Assembly: GCA_963681975.1 (NCBI GenBank)
Contig: OY820613.1
Coordinates: 372,001-436,000 of the forward strand
DNA: 64,000 bases
Origin: JANELJ01 sp024511395
GTDB lineage: Bacteria; Pseudomonadota; Gammaproteobacteria; GRL18
Reading direction: 5' to 3'
A program made the position numbers and the translations under genes. Of this stretch, positions 47,449 to 55,655 are shown piece by piece; position 1 is the first letter of the stretch, and each line of letters starts with the position of its first letter. The notes beneath the pieces were generated by a model. The model searched no databases. It was not told the DNA's origin and saw only the letters and a program-made list of their open reading frames with translations.

Positions 47449-47985
47449 ATGTCTGAAAAAGCGGAACAACTTCATATTCTGGCAAAAATTACCGGCTACT
47501 ACGGTGTTAAGGGATGGTTAAAGCTCTTTCCCTTTACCGAACCCAGGGAAAATATCATTCACTACCCGGCGTTAAAAATTCGACGCAATAAACGGGAAGG
47601 GTGGCAGGATATTAAACTGGACAGCGGCAAGGCACATGGCAAAGGGGTTATTGCCCACTTTACCGGTTATGATAACCGGGAAATTGCAGCCAGCCTGATA
47701 GGCGCTGAACTGGCGGTTTACCGTTCTGACTTTAAACCGGCAGGTAAAGATGAATATTACTGGTCTGACTTAATAGGCATGACCGTAAAAAATCTGGAAG
47801 ATATTGAACTGGGACAGGTCACCCGTTTAATGGAAACTGCGGCTAATGATGTATTAGTTATTAAGACTAATAGCGCAAGCCAGAAAAGCAGTGAAGAAAT
47901 TTTAATTCCTTTTGTACTGGACCACTTTATCGAGCAGGTGGATCTGGATGCCGGCACGATTACTGTTGACTGGAATTCCGATTAA
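47449..47985 (+). CDS. rimM: 16S rRNA processing protein RimM
   Basis: 178 residues, a 30S maturation factor binding near S19. The N-terminal RimM barrel has ITGYYGVKGWLKLFPFTEP near residue 11, and the PRC-barrel follows with YYWSDLIGMTV near 102 and the terminal LIPFVLDHFIEQVDLDAG. It lies 45 bp after rpsP. Confidence 0.96.
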   Translation: MSEKAEQLHILAKITGYYGVKGWLKLFPFTEPRENIIHYPALKIRRNKREGWQDIKLDSGKAHGKGVIAHFTGYDNREIAASLIGAELAVYRSDFKPAGKDEYYWSDLIGMTVKNLEDIELGQVTRLMETAANDVLVIKTNSASQKSSEEILIPFVLDHFIEQVDLDAGTITVDWNSD

Positions 47986-48009
47986 CGGATACAGCCGGAC
48001 ACATAAGTG

Positions 48010-48771
48010 ATGCGCAATACTGAAGCGCAAATAAAAAGAATTGATGTGATTACTCTGTTCCCGGAGATGTTTGAAGCCATCAAACAGGGTATTACCGGCA
48101 GAGCAATACGCAATGGTTTAATTGAACTGGGGCTGACCAATCCCAGAGATTTTACTACAGACAGACACAAAACCGTGGATGACCGGCCTTATGGCGGTGG
48201 CCCGGGCATGTTAATGAAAGTTGAGCCGCTTAAAGAGGCGATTCTTTCTGTAAAAGCAAACAGCAATTATAAACAGCCGAAGGTTGTTTATCTGTCTCCT
48301 CAGGGACAGCCTTTAACACAGAATATTGTTAAGGCACTCAGTAATAACGAGCAGCTGATATTACTGGCCGGTCGATACGAAGGGGTGGACGAACGTCTGA
48401 TTGAACATTATGTGGATTATGAGTGTTCCATTGGCGATTATGTACTCAGCGGTGGTGAAATGCCAGCCATGGTACTGATTGATAGTCTGATTCGGTTATT
48501 ACCCGGTGCACTGGGGCATAATGAATCTGTCAGTAATGACTCATTTTATGCGGGTCTGCTGGATCATCCGCATTATACTCGCCCGGAAGATTTTGAGGGT
48601 GATAGAGTGCCGCCGGTGTTACTCAGCGGTGACCATAAAAAAATTGAACAGTGGCGTCTTAAACAATCTCTGGGACGCACTTGGCAAAGACGTTCTGATT
48701 TATTAGCCAATCGGGAACTTAATGAACTGGAGCAGCGTTTGCTGGATGAGTTTATTAAGGAACAAAATTAA
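48010..48771 (+). CDS. trmD: tRNA (guanine-37-N1)-methyltransferase TrmD
   Basis: About 253 residues, a trefoil-knot SAM methyltransferase that makes m1G37. Motifs include IDVITLFPEMFEAI, DDRPYGGGPGML near 58, LLAGRYEGVDERL near 118 and IGDYVLSGGEMPAM near 140. ATG 48010 is chosen over the adjoining GTG at 48007. It is followed by rplS at the usual spacing. Confidence 0.97.
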   Translation: MRNTEAQIKRIDVITLFPEMFEAIKQGITGRAIRNGLIELGLTNPRDFTTDRHKTVDDRPYGGGPGMLMKVEPLKEAILSVKANSNYKQPKVVYLSPQGQPLTQNIVKALSNNEQLILLAGRYEGVDERLIEHYVDYECSIGDYVLSGGEMPAMVLIDSLIRLLPGALGHNESVSNDSFYAGLLDHPHYTRPEDFEGDRVPPVLLSGDHKKIEQWRLKQSLGRTWQRRSDLLANRELNELEQRLLDEFIKEQN

Positions 48772-48846
48772 TACTTTAACTAATACTTTAGATATTTTTA
48801 TTAACAATCCTTGGGTTTTAGGGCCTAAGGAAATCGGAGCAAACCA

Positions 48847-49194
48847 ATGAGTAAGATAATTGATGCTATAAACGCAGAACAAATGGGACGTGAAGTACCC
48901 AAGTTTGGCCCTGGTGACACAGTGGTTGTAAACGTAAAAGTAAAAGAAGGTGACCGTGAGCGTATCCAGGCTTTTGAAGGCGTGGTTATCGGTGTACGTA
49001 ACCGTGGTTTAAACTCGGCTTTCACTGTCCGTAAGATTTCTTATGGTGAAGGTGTTGAGCGGGTTTTTCAGACTCACAGTCCAATGATTGACAGCATTAA
49101 TGTCAAGCGTCGCGGTGATGTGCGTCGTTCCAAGCTGTATCATCTGCGCGAACTGCGCGGTAAGGCAGCACGTATTAAAGAAAAGCTGAGTTAA
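48847..49194 (+). CDS. rplS: 50S ribosomal protein L19
   Basis: 115 residues with the L19 signatures FGPGDTVVVNVKVKEGDRER and VRKISYGEGVERVFQTHSP and the C-terminus RGKAARIKEKL. Last gene of the rpsP operon; a terminator follows at 49229. Confidence 0.98.
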   Translation: MSKIIDAINAEQMGREVPKFGPGDTVVVNVKVKEGDRERIQAFEGVVIGVRNRGLNSAFTVRKISYGEGVERVFQTHSPMIDSINVKRRGDVRRSKLYHLRELRGKAARIKEKLS

Positions 49195-49215
49195 GTTTAC
49201 CCGGCGAGTTCTTAA

Positions 49216-49743
49216 ATGAATACTTTAGAAAAAAAGGGACCCCTGTTCAGACAGCGGTTCCTTTTTTTTGCTCTTCCGTTTAACAACTTATTTCTGGATA
49301 TTACTTATACGGATAAGACAATACATCACATACAGTACACGACAGATTTTCAGCAAACGATTGATCCCTTACCGTTTGCTCAGGTGATAGAACAACAGCT
49401 TAATCACTATTTCCAACAGCCCGGTTTTAATTTTTCTTTATCCTGTCAGATGAATGGCGCAACGGCTTTTCAGCAAAAGGTCTGGCAGGCACTGATGCAG
49501 ATCCCCTCCGGAGAAGTGAAAACCTATGGTGCTCTGGCCGCCGAACTGGGCAGCAGTGCCAGGGCCGTGGGTAATGCCTGTCGAAATAATCCCTTTCCTC
49601 TGGTTATTCCCTGTCATCGGGTAGTATCCGCTTCTGGTATTGGGGGTTATGCCGGTGATACACTGCAGCAGCAAAAGGGAGAAATTAAATTTATGCAGAT
49701 TAAACAGTGGTTGCTGGCATATGAGCAAAACCCCATTGAATAA
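49216..49743 (+). CDS. ogt: Methylated-DNA--protein-cysteine methyltransferase
   Basis: 175 residues. The suicide enzyme removes O6-alkyl groups from guanine; acceptor cysteine C133 lies in NPFPLVIPCHRVVSASG, preceded by the recognition helix region YGALAAELGSSARAVGNACRNN. The only ATG before the conserved ALPFNNLFLDITY segment is 49216, which puts the rplS terminator within the coding start. The 3' end overlaps xerD by 23 bases. Confidence 0.92.
   Translation: MNTLEKKGPLFRQRFLFFALPFNNLFLDITYTDKTIHHIQYTTDFQQTIDPLPFAQVIEQQLNHYFQQPGFNFSLSCQMNGATAFQQKVWQALMQIPSGEVKTYGALAAELGSSARAVGNACRNNPFPLVIPCHRVVSASGIGGYAGDTLQQQKGEIKFMQIKQWLLAYEQNPIE
49229..49269 (+). terminator. Rho-independent terminator of the rpsP operon
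   Basis: The A-rich arm AAAAAAAGGGACC pairs with GGTTCCTTTTTTTT across a 14-base loop, with one G-T pair. It lies 35 bp after the rplS stop and inside the first 18 codons of the ogt frame. Confidence 0.75.
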
Positions 49744-50647
49744 AGCCCAGCTGGCTGCCGATGAGCAGTTAATTGAGCAGTTTATGGATGCCCTGTGGAT
49801 GGAGCATGGATTAAGTAAACACACCTTAAGTGCCTATCAGGCCGATCTGAAGGGACTGGCAAAATGGGCTGCCAGCGGTCATGGCGGCGACCTGCTCAGT
49901 CTTAATAAAATACACCTGCAGTCTTACCTGGCTCATCGTATTACCCAGGGTATAAAGGCCCGCTCCACAGCCAGAATGTTATCCACATTACGGCGTTTTT
50001 ATCAGTATCAGGTCCGTGAAAACCGACTGACGGAAGATCCGTCAGCTCTTCTGGAATCCCCAAAACTGGGTGTACTCCTGCCTAAAACCATGTCTGAAAG
50101 AGAGGTTGAAGCCCTGCTGGAAGCCCCTGATTTAAATGATCAGCTGGGGTTAAGGGACAGGGCCATGCTGGAATTATTATATGCCACTGGCCTGCGGGTA
50201 TCTGAACTGGTTAACTTGGGAATTACCGACATCAGTCTGGCTCAGGGTGTACTCAGGGTGATAGGTAAGGGTGATAAGGAGCGGATAGTTCCTATGGGGG
50301 AAGAAGCTGCTTTATGGATCTGCAATTATGTTAAAAATGCCCGTGGAGATATTTTAGGTCAGCATGTGTCAAACAGCCTGTTTGTAACACGACGAGGCTC
50401 AGCAATGACCCGGCAAATGTTCTGGGTCATTATAAAACGCCATGCTAAAACCGCCGGTATTCGGGAGAGCCTGTCTCCTCATGTCTTACGTCATGCCTTT
50501 GCTACCCATTTGCTTAATCATGGTGCCGATCTGCGCGTGGTGCAGATGCTGCTGGGGCATAGTGATTTATCTACGACCCAGATATATACCCATATTGCCA
50601 AAGAACGCCTTAAAGAACTGCATGCCCAGCATCATCCAAGAGGTTAG
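49721..50647 (+). CDS. xerD: Site-specific tyrosine recombinase XerD
   Basis: 308 residues. XerD resolves chromosome dimers at dif with XerC. The SAM-like core-binding domain (LIEQFMDALWMEHGLSKHTL) is followed by the catalytic domain with R in YATGLRVSELVNL, HVLRHAFATHLLNHG (H and R) and LGHSDLSTTQIYTHI (H and nucleophile Y). The terminal LKELHAQHHPRG is XerD-like rather than XerC. ATG 49721 gives MSKTPLNKAQ. No dif-like site was recognised in the window. Confidence 0.94.
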   Translation: MSKTPLNKAQLAADEQLIEQFMDALWMEHGLSKHTLSAYQADLKGLAKWAASGHGGDLLSLNKIHLQSYLAHRITQGIKARSTARMLSTLRRFYQYQVRENRLTEDPSALLESPKLGVLLPKTMSEREVEALLEAPDLNDQLGLRDRAMLELLYATGLRVSELVNLGITDISLAQGVLRVIGKGDKERIVPMGEEAALWICNYVKNARGDILGQHVSNSLFVTRRGSAMTRQMFWVIIKRHAKTAGIRESLSPHVLRHAFATHLLNHGADLRVVQMLLGHSDLSTTQIYTHIAKERLKELHAQHHPRG

Positions 50648-50720
50648 TAAGAATTGCTGCATTGACAATTAAAATTACCCCACTAAAATGAACGGCAGTT
50701 TGTTACACAGGATAAAAGCT

Positions 50721-51203
50721 ATGCCTTCATTTGATATCGTTTCAGAACTGGATATGCATGAACTGAGTAATGCAGTCAATAATGCTAATCGGGCCATTAC
50801 ACAAAGATACGATTTAAAGGGAACTCAGACCGGGGTTAAGCAGTCAAAGGAAGAAGTCACACTTTATAGTGAAAGCGAATTCCAGGTACAGCAGGTTCTG
50901 GATATCTTTCATAAAGAGCTGGTACGCCGTAAAGTGGATATTAAAAGCCTGGAAGAAGGGGACATAAAACCCAATGGCAAACTGATGGAGCAGAAAATTC
51001 TGTTACGCCAGGGTATCGATAAGGATAGTGCCCGCAAGATTGTTAAACTGATTAAAGATACTAAACTGAAAGTTCAGGCTGCTGTTCAGGGTGAACAGGT
51101 GCGGGTAACAGGCAAAAAACGCGATGATCTGCAGGCGGTTATGAGTATGCTGAAACAGCAGGACTTACCGGTTGCTTTACAATTCACCAATTTCAGAGAC
51201 TGA
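50721..51203 (+). CDS. yajQ: YajQ-family nucleotide-binding protein
   Basis: 160 residues from ATG 50721 (MPSFDIVSELDMHELSNAV), the canonical YajQ/UPF0234 start; the upstream ATG at 50688 would add 11 unlike residues. Other motifs are AITQRYDLKGTQTGV near residue 26 and VRVTGKKRDDLQAVM near 130. Family members bind nucleotides, and some bind c-di-GMP. Confidence 0.93.
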   Translation: MPSFDIVSELDMHELSNAVNNANRAITQRYDLKGTQTGVKQSKEEVTLYSESEFQVQQVLDIFHKELVRRKVDIKSLEEGDIKPNGKLMEQKILLRQGIDKDSARKIVKLIKDTKLKVQAAVQGEQVRVTGKKRDDLQAVMSMLKQQDLPVALQFTNFRD

Positions 51204-51272
51204 TTTTGATACTCAGACTGTATAGACAAACACAGACAAATTTTTTACAGACAAAGAATGGAAACCCATTAA

Positions 51273-52031
51273 ATGACATCAATTAAAAAAAATATCAAGA
51301 AAATAACCCTGGGGCTAACGACCATTATTGGACTGGCTGTCTTCAGTGCTAATATTCTGGCACAGGATGCGGCAAAGAGCGCTGTGTCTCAGGAGTTAAC
51401 AGCCGCTCTGGATAATCTGATGCCGGGTACCAAACCTACCAGTATTGAGTCAACACCTCTGCCGGGCATTTATGAAGTCAGTTACGGCTCCACTATTTTT
51501 TATTTTAATAAAGACGCATCCATAATGCTTCGTGGTGACATTATTGATGTTAAAAACCGGGTGAATCTGACGGAACAGAAACGTGGTGCTGCACGCGGTA
51601 AATTATTAAACTCAATGGATGAAAGCAAAATGATCATCTATCAGGCAAAAAATGAAATTGCCAAAGTGACGGTTTTTAGCGATATTGACTGCCCTTATTG
51701 TGTCAAGTTGCACAGAGAAATGAAAGACTATAATAATGAAGGTATCACCATTCGTTATATGGCCTATCCTCGTGCTGGTTTAGGCAGTCGTTCCTATCAG
51801 AAGGCTGTGAATGTCTGGTGTGCGGATAATCCGGCCCAGGCTATGACTGATGCTAAAGAAGGTAAGCCGTTGCCCAATAAAACCTGTGACAATCCAGTGG
51901 CTGATCAATATCAGTTAGGACAGGCTCTAGGGGTACAGGGTACACCGGCTATGTTCCTTGAAGACGGCACCAGCCTGCCGGGTTATATTCCCGCCAAACG
52001 TCTGGCCAATGCCATTAAATCTGCTAAGTAG
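51273..52031 (+). CDS. dsbC: Thiol:disulfide interchange protein DsbC
   Basis: 252 residues with a signal peptide (ending NILAQ). The N-terminal dimerisation region is followed by a thioredoxin fold with active site CPYC (140-143) in VFSDIDCPYCVKLHREM, and the cis-proline loop VQGTPAMFLEDG. CPYC differs from the CGYC of E. coli DsbC. The periplasmic isomerase reshuffles wrong disulfides. A REP-like hairpin follows the stop. Confidence 0.9.
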   Translation: MTSIKKNIKKITLGLTTIIGLAVFSANILAQDAAKSAVSQELTAALDNLMPGTKPTSIESTPLPGIYEVSYGSTIFYFNKDASIMLRGDIIDVKNRVNLTEQKRGAARGKLLNSMDESKMIIYQAKNEIAKVTVFSDIDCPYCVKLHREMKDYNNEGITIRYMAYPRAGLGSRSYQKAVNVWCADNPAQAMTDAKEGKPLPNKTCDNPVADQYQLGQALGVQGTPAMFLEDGTSLPGYIPAKRLANAIKSAK

Positions 52032-52046
52032 CTTTCTCTTTAGTAT

Positions 52047-52080
52047 GCCCTCTCCCATTGGGAGAGGGCCAGGGAGAGGG
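52047..52080. repeat. REP-like palindrome between dsbC and cnoX
   Basis: GCCCTCTCCC-ATT-GGGAGAGGGC is a perfect 10-bp stem, followed by CAGGGAGAGGG. It sits between two convergent genes and may also act as a bidirectional terminator. Related to 2776-2815. Confidence 0.75.
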
Positions 52081-52084
52081 ATAA

Positions 52085-52951
52085 TTAATACAATAGTGTA
52101 GCCAGCTTGCTTCGGTATTTACGTGTCACCGGATCCTGATTCCCCAGTATTTCAAAAATTTTCAACATGGCTTCCTTAGCTTTGCCTTCCTGAAAATTAA
52201 TATCCTTTCTTAAAATATACATCAACTCTTCCAGAGCCTGTTCATATTGACGGGAAACAGTGTACTGGTTAGCCAGTTGTACTCGCAATTCATGGTTGTC
52301 CGGATCTTGTTCCAGTTGGACAACAATTTCTCTGACGTCCGGGGCATCTTTTGTTGCCCGGGCAAATTCCAGTTCATCAGAGAGTTTTTTAGCCTCTTCA
52401 CTGACCTGAATATTGGCCGGCAGAGCTTTAAGTACGGCTTCACAATTATCCAGATCACCGGATTGCAGATACACGCAGGCGATTGCCAGGTGAATATCGG
52501 TATTGGCTGGATCTTCTTGGTTTAATTGTTTCAGAGCTTCCAGTGCCTGCTCATATTGACCTGCTTCAGATAACTGCAGGGCATCAGCCAGAGCATTCTG
52601 GGACTCGTTTTCAATATGAGCATCCAGAAACTGGCGAACTTCATTTTCTGATTTGGCACCCATAAATTCGTCCACAATCTGACCGTCTTTGAATAACTTC
52701 ACGGTCGGCAGGCTTCTGACTCCGGCCGCAGCAACCAGTTCCTGCTGCTCATCGGCATTGACCTTGGCCAGAATAAAAGCGCCTTTATATTCTTCTGCCA
52801 GTTTGACCAGCAGAGGGATCAGAGTTTGACAGGGCTGGCACCAGTCTGCCCAGAAGTCCACCAGCACCGGCTGGTGCTTTGATGCTTCCATAACCTGCTG
52901 TTTAAAATGCTCGGTATCCTGAATATCAACCACAAAGGGAAATTCGCTCAT
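52085..52951 (-). CDS. cnoX: Thioredoxin-TPR chaperedoxin CnoX (YbbN)
   Basis: 288 residues. The thioredoxin domain has WADWCQPCQTLIPLLVKL (C-Q-P-C, residues 37-40) and VRSLPTVKLFKDG. The C-terminal TPR repeats start near QYEQALEALKQLNQEDPANT, and the end is KYRSKLATLLY. The E. coli counterpart hands substrates to GroEL. The promoter region is shortened to about 45 bp by IS-A copy 7. Confidence 0.93.
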   Translation of the reverse strand: MSEFPFVVDIQDTEHFKQQVMEASKHQPVLVDFWADWCQPCQTLIPLLVKLAEEYKGAFILAKVNADEQQELVAAAGVRSLPTVKLFKDGQIVDEFMGAKSENEVRQFLDAHIENESQNALADALQLSEAGQYEQALEALKQLNQEDPANTDIHLAIACVYLQSGDLDNCEAVLKALPANIQVSEEAKKLSDELEFARATKDAPDVREIVVQLEQDPDNHELRVQLANQYTVSRQYEQALEELMYILRKDINFQEGKAKEAMLKIFEILGNQDPVTRKYRSKLATLLY

Positions 52952-53001
52952 ATTTTGTATCCTGATTTTTATTAAGTTTGTGAGTTAAATGGGGCTAATT
53001 G

Positions 53002-54499
53002 GTTCAACCTGAATAATACCGTTTTAAGCCTGACATCAAGCCAGGTTTAAAGCAGCTGATTGCCCCGGTTTGATAAAAGACCCCATCAAACCGGAAATAA
53101 TTTTGAGCCACAAAAGCCGGAGCTTATTGAGGATCTTTCTTAAGTTATGTCCAGCGGCTACCATAACCACATTAATGGCATCACCGACTGCACCTTTGAG
53201 GTAGCAGCGGTCTAAACGGCCATCGTTTTTCATATGACCAATTTCAGGCTCAATCGCACTGCGCCGTTTTAATGCCTTTTTAATACTTCGGGTAACGCCT
53301 CGCTTCTGACCTGAGATAAAAACTTTAGTGTCTTTTACTTCATGTCCACGATAACCCCGGTCAACAAAGCAGTGTTCCGGTTGTACGGCTGTAAACTGTT
53401 TTATCTGTTCCAGTTGTGGCAGCAAGGTATGTCCATCATAAGGATTGCCCGGACAACTTTGAGCACCAATAACAAAGCCTTCCTTGTTAGTTACCGCGAT
53501 ACTGGTTTTAACTCCAAATTCATAAGGCTTATGAGCTTTGCCTTTACTGATATACTCGACTTCCGGTGCATGTAAACTGTAAAGCTTGTTTTTACTGTGC
53601 TGCTCCTGCTCAATCAGTTTCTGAGCCTGTTTTAGAGCTACTTCAAACAGAGACTGAATATCAACAGAATAGTTGGGCAGTTGTCGTTCAATATCCCGTT
53701 TAACACGACCTAAACGGGATTTCAGTTTATTGTTCATTTTCTTCATGCGTTTAAACTGTTTTGCATGAGCATAACGACTGGCCATTAGTACATATTGCGG
53801 CCCAACCCGATTATAGTTCTGACGCAGTTTAATACCGTGCTCTTTGGACAGTTTAACCAGGTTTTCTCTGGCTTTGTTCAGGAGCTTTGAATCGGTTGGA
53901 AAAGCGATGTTCTTTTCCTGTACGGTAGTATCTACCGTGACTTTCTTTAAACTGCCGGGCTTTATGGTTTTACTCTTTAGTCCGGCTTTAATGGTTTCAA
54001 TCAGTAATTTTTCACTGCCTGATTTACCCGGCCGGTTACGCCATTTGGTCATGGTCACAGGGTGTATAGGCATTTTATGCTGAAAGTATTCTTCACCACA
54101 GAAATACTGCCAGTACGGATTTTCTGTCCAGCCTTTTACTACCTGTTCATCCGATAAATCATGCAGGTGTTTCAGGTAATGCAATCCTGCAATCAATCGA
54201 GTGCGTATGGCAGGAGCACCTTTAGTGGATACAAACAGAGCGCCCCATTCTTTATCAGGACTTTCCCAATCTATGTGTTTTGATAACTTAATCAACTCAT
54301 GGTTTATGTCCAGCATGTTTTCAAGGCGCATCCTGAACAGGTCTTCCTGAGGTATTTTTGGCTGTTTCTCTGGTTTCATTCTGGTCTGGAAATTTGCAAG
54401 GTAATAAGGCTTATTTTACCAAAAACCTGCAAATTTAACACCCATAATCAAGAAATATTTCTTTATAAATCAATGCACTATGTTTTATTCAGGGCAGAC
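53002..54499 (-). mobile_element. IS-A copy 7
   Basis: Flanked by TAATTG at 52996-53001 and 54500-54505. The asymmetric duplicate (final G) shows that the duplication is 6 bp rather than a conserved TA. It is inserted just upstream of cnoX. Confidence 0.95.
53036..54379 (-). CDS. IS5-family transposase (IS-A copy 7)
   Basis: 447 residues, almost identical to copies 1 and 3. Distinctive changes are VTMTKWRNRPGK and Y for C in VEYISKGKAH. Intact catalytic residues. Confidence 0.92.
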   Translation of the reverse strand: MKPEKQPKIPQEDLFRMRLENMLDINHELIKLSKHIDWESPDKEWGALFVSTKGAPAIRTRLIAGLHYLKHLHDLSDEQVVKGWTENPYWQYFCGEEYFQHKMPIHPVTMTKWRNRPGKSGSEKLLIETIKAGLKSKTIKPGSLKKVTVDTTVQEKNIAFPTDSKLLNKARENLVKLSKEHGIKLRQNYNRVGPQYVLMASRYAHAKQFKRMKKMNNKLKSRLGRVKRDIERQLPNYSVDIQSLFEVALKQAQKLIEQEQHSKNKLYSLHAPEVEYISKGKAHKPYEFGVKTSIAVTNKEGFVIGAQSCPGNPYDGHTLLPQLEQIKQFTAVQPEHCFVDRGYRGHEVKDTKVFISGQKRGVTRSIKKALKRRSAIEPEIGHMKNDGRLDRCYLKGAVGDAINVVMVAAGHNLRKILNKLRLLWLKIISGLMGSFIKPGQSAALNLA

Positions 54500-54630
54500 T
54501 AATTGACTGTTTTTCAAGTAAGGGTGAATGTAATGTCTGACTTACTCATCGGGGTTCAACCTGATGGATTTCAGGATCTCCCAGATTGTTTAGAAAAAGA
54601 AATTGGCTATTATAGTTACCATAATAATTA
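54500..54630 (+). other. Short chromosomal island between two insertions, with a 32-codon ORF
   Basis: Between IS-A copy 7 and IS982 copy 2, a frame from ATG 54534 (after GTGAATGTA) reads MSDLLIGVQPDGFQDLPDCL and runs into stop TAA at the insertion point. It could be the start of a gene broken by the insertions or a chance ORF. Its right-hand continuation after the IS block is at 57155. Confidence 0.3.
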
Positions 54631-55649
54631 AGCTGAATTCTGGATAAGAACTAAAAAATATTGAACTAAATGCCTGTTTCTCGATCAGATCATTTAATGA
54701 CCAAATCAAATGAATTTGAACAAGGAACAGGCAAGTGACTACTATAGATGAATTGTATTGTAATATCGCTGATTTCAACCAGTTCTTTTATCCTGAATGG
54801 GAAAAAACACTGCTGGAATCCGGTGATAAAAAGAGAAGACGACAAGGTGTAATGAGCCCCGGTGAACTGATGACTATCCTGATTAACTTTCATCAGTCAC
54901 ATTACAAAGATTTTAAGAGTTATTATTTATGCCATGTGCATCAACATCTTAGGAAAGAGTTTCCAAATTTATTGAGCTATAGCCGTTTCCTGTGAGTGAT
55001 GTCATCGGTACTGGTGCCATTATGCGCTTACTTTACTCATTGCAAAGGAAAGCCAACCGGAATTGCCTTTGTTGATGCGACCAGCATTAAAGTATGCCAC
55101 AACATTCGCATACCCAGGCATAAAGTCTTTGATGGTGTTGCTCAGCGAGGCAAATCGACCATGGGGTGGTTCTATGGGTTTAAACTTCACCTGATCATTA
55201 ATCATAAAGGTGAAATACTGGCCACTAAATTGACGGCCGGTAATATAAATGACAGAAAACCGGTTCCTGAAATAGCCAAAGACTTATATGGAAAGCTTTA
55301 TGGTGACAAAGGCTATGTCTCCAGTCTTTTAAGTGATGAACTGTTTGAACAGGATGTCGGGCTTATTACCCATGTCAGACGAAACATGAAACCACGAGCC
55401 ATTGCATTGTGGGATAAGATTATGCTGAAAAAACGTTTTATAATTGAAACGGTTAATGATCAGCTAAAAAATATTACACAGATTGAACATTCACGTCATA
55501 GAAGCGTAAGTGGTTTTATGTTGAAGCTTATTGGTTCTCTGATTGCCTATTGTCATAAAAAAGACAAGCCGACAATCAGAATAGATGAGAGTGATATGAA
55601 AACTCTCTGTATTTAGGTAAATGACTGGGTTCTTATCCAGATCTCAGGT
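54631..55649 (+). mobile_element. IS982-family element, copy 2
   Basis: Ends AGCTGAATTCTGGATAAGAA (54631) and ACCTGAGATCTGGATAAGAA (inverted, 55649), flanked by TAATTA at 54625-54630 and 55650-55655. The right TAATTA is shared with the adjacent IS-A copy 8. Confidence 0.9.
54735..55616 (+). pseudogene. IS982 transposase with in-frame TGA (copy 2)
   Basis: Starts GTG (MTTIDELYCNIADFNQFFYP), reaches SRFL, then TGA at 54993-54995, and continues in the same frame to KTLCI at 55616. Domain content equals copy 1, with scattered substitutions (for example TSIKVCHNIRIPRHK and AGNINDRKPVPE), yet the stop codon is identical. Confidence 0.85.
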
Positions 55650-55655
55650 TAATTA

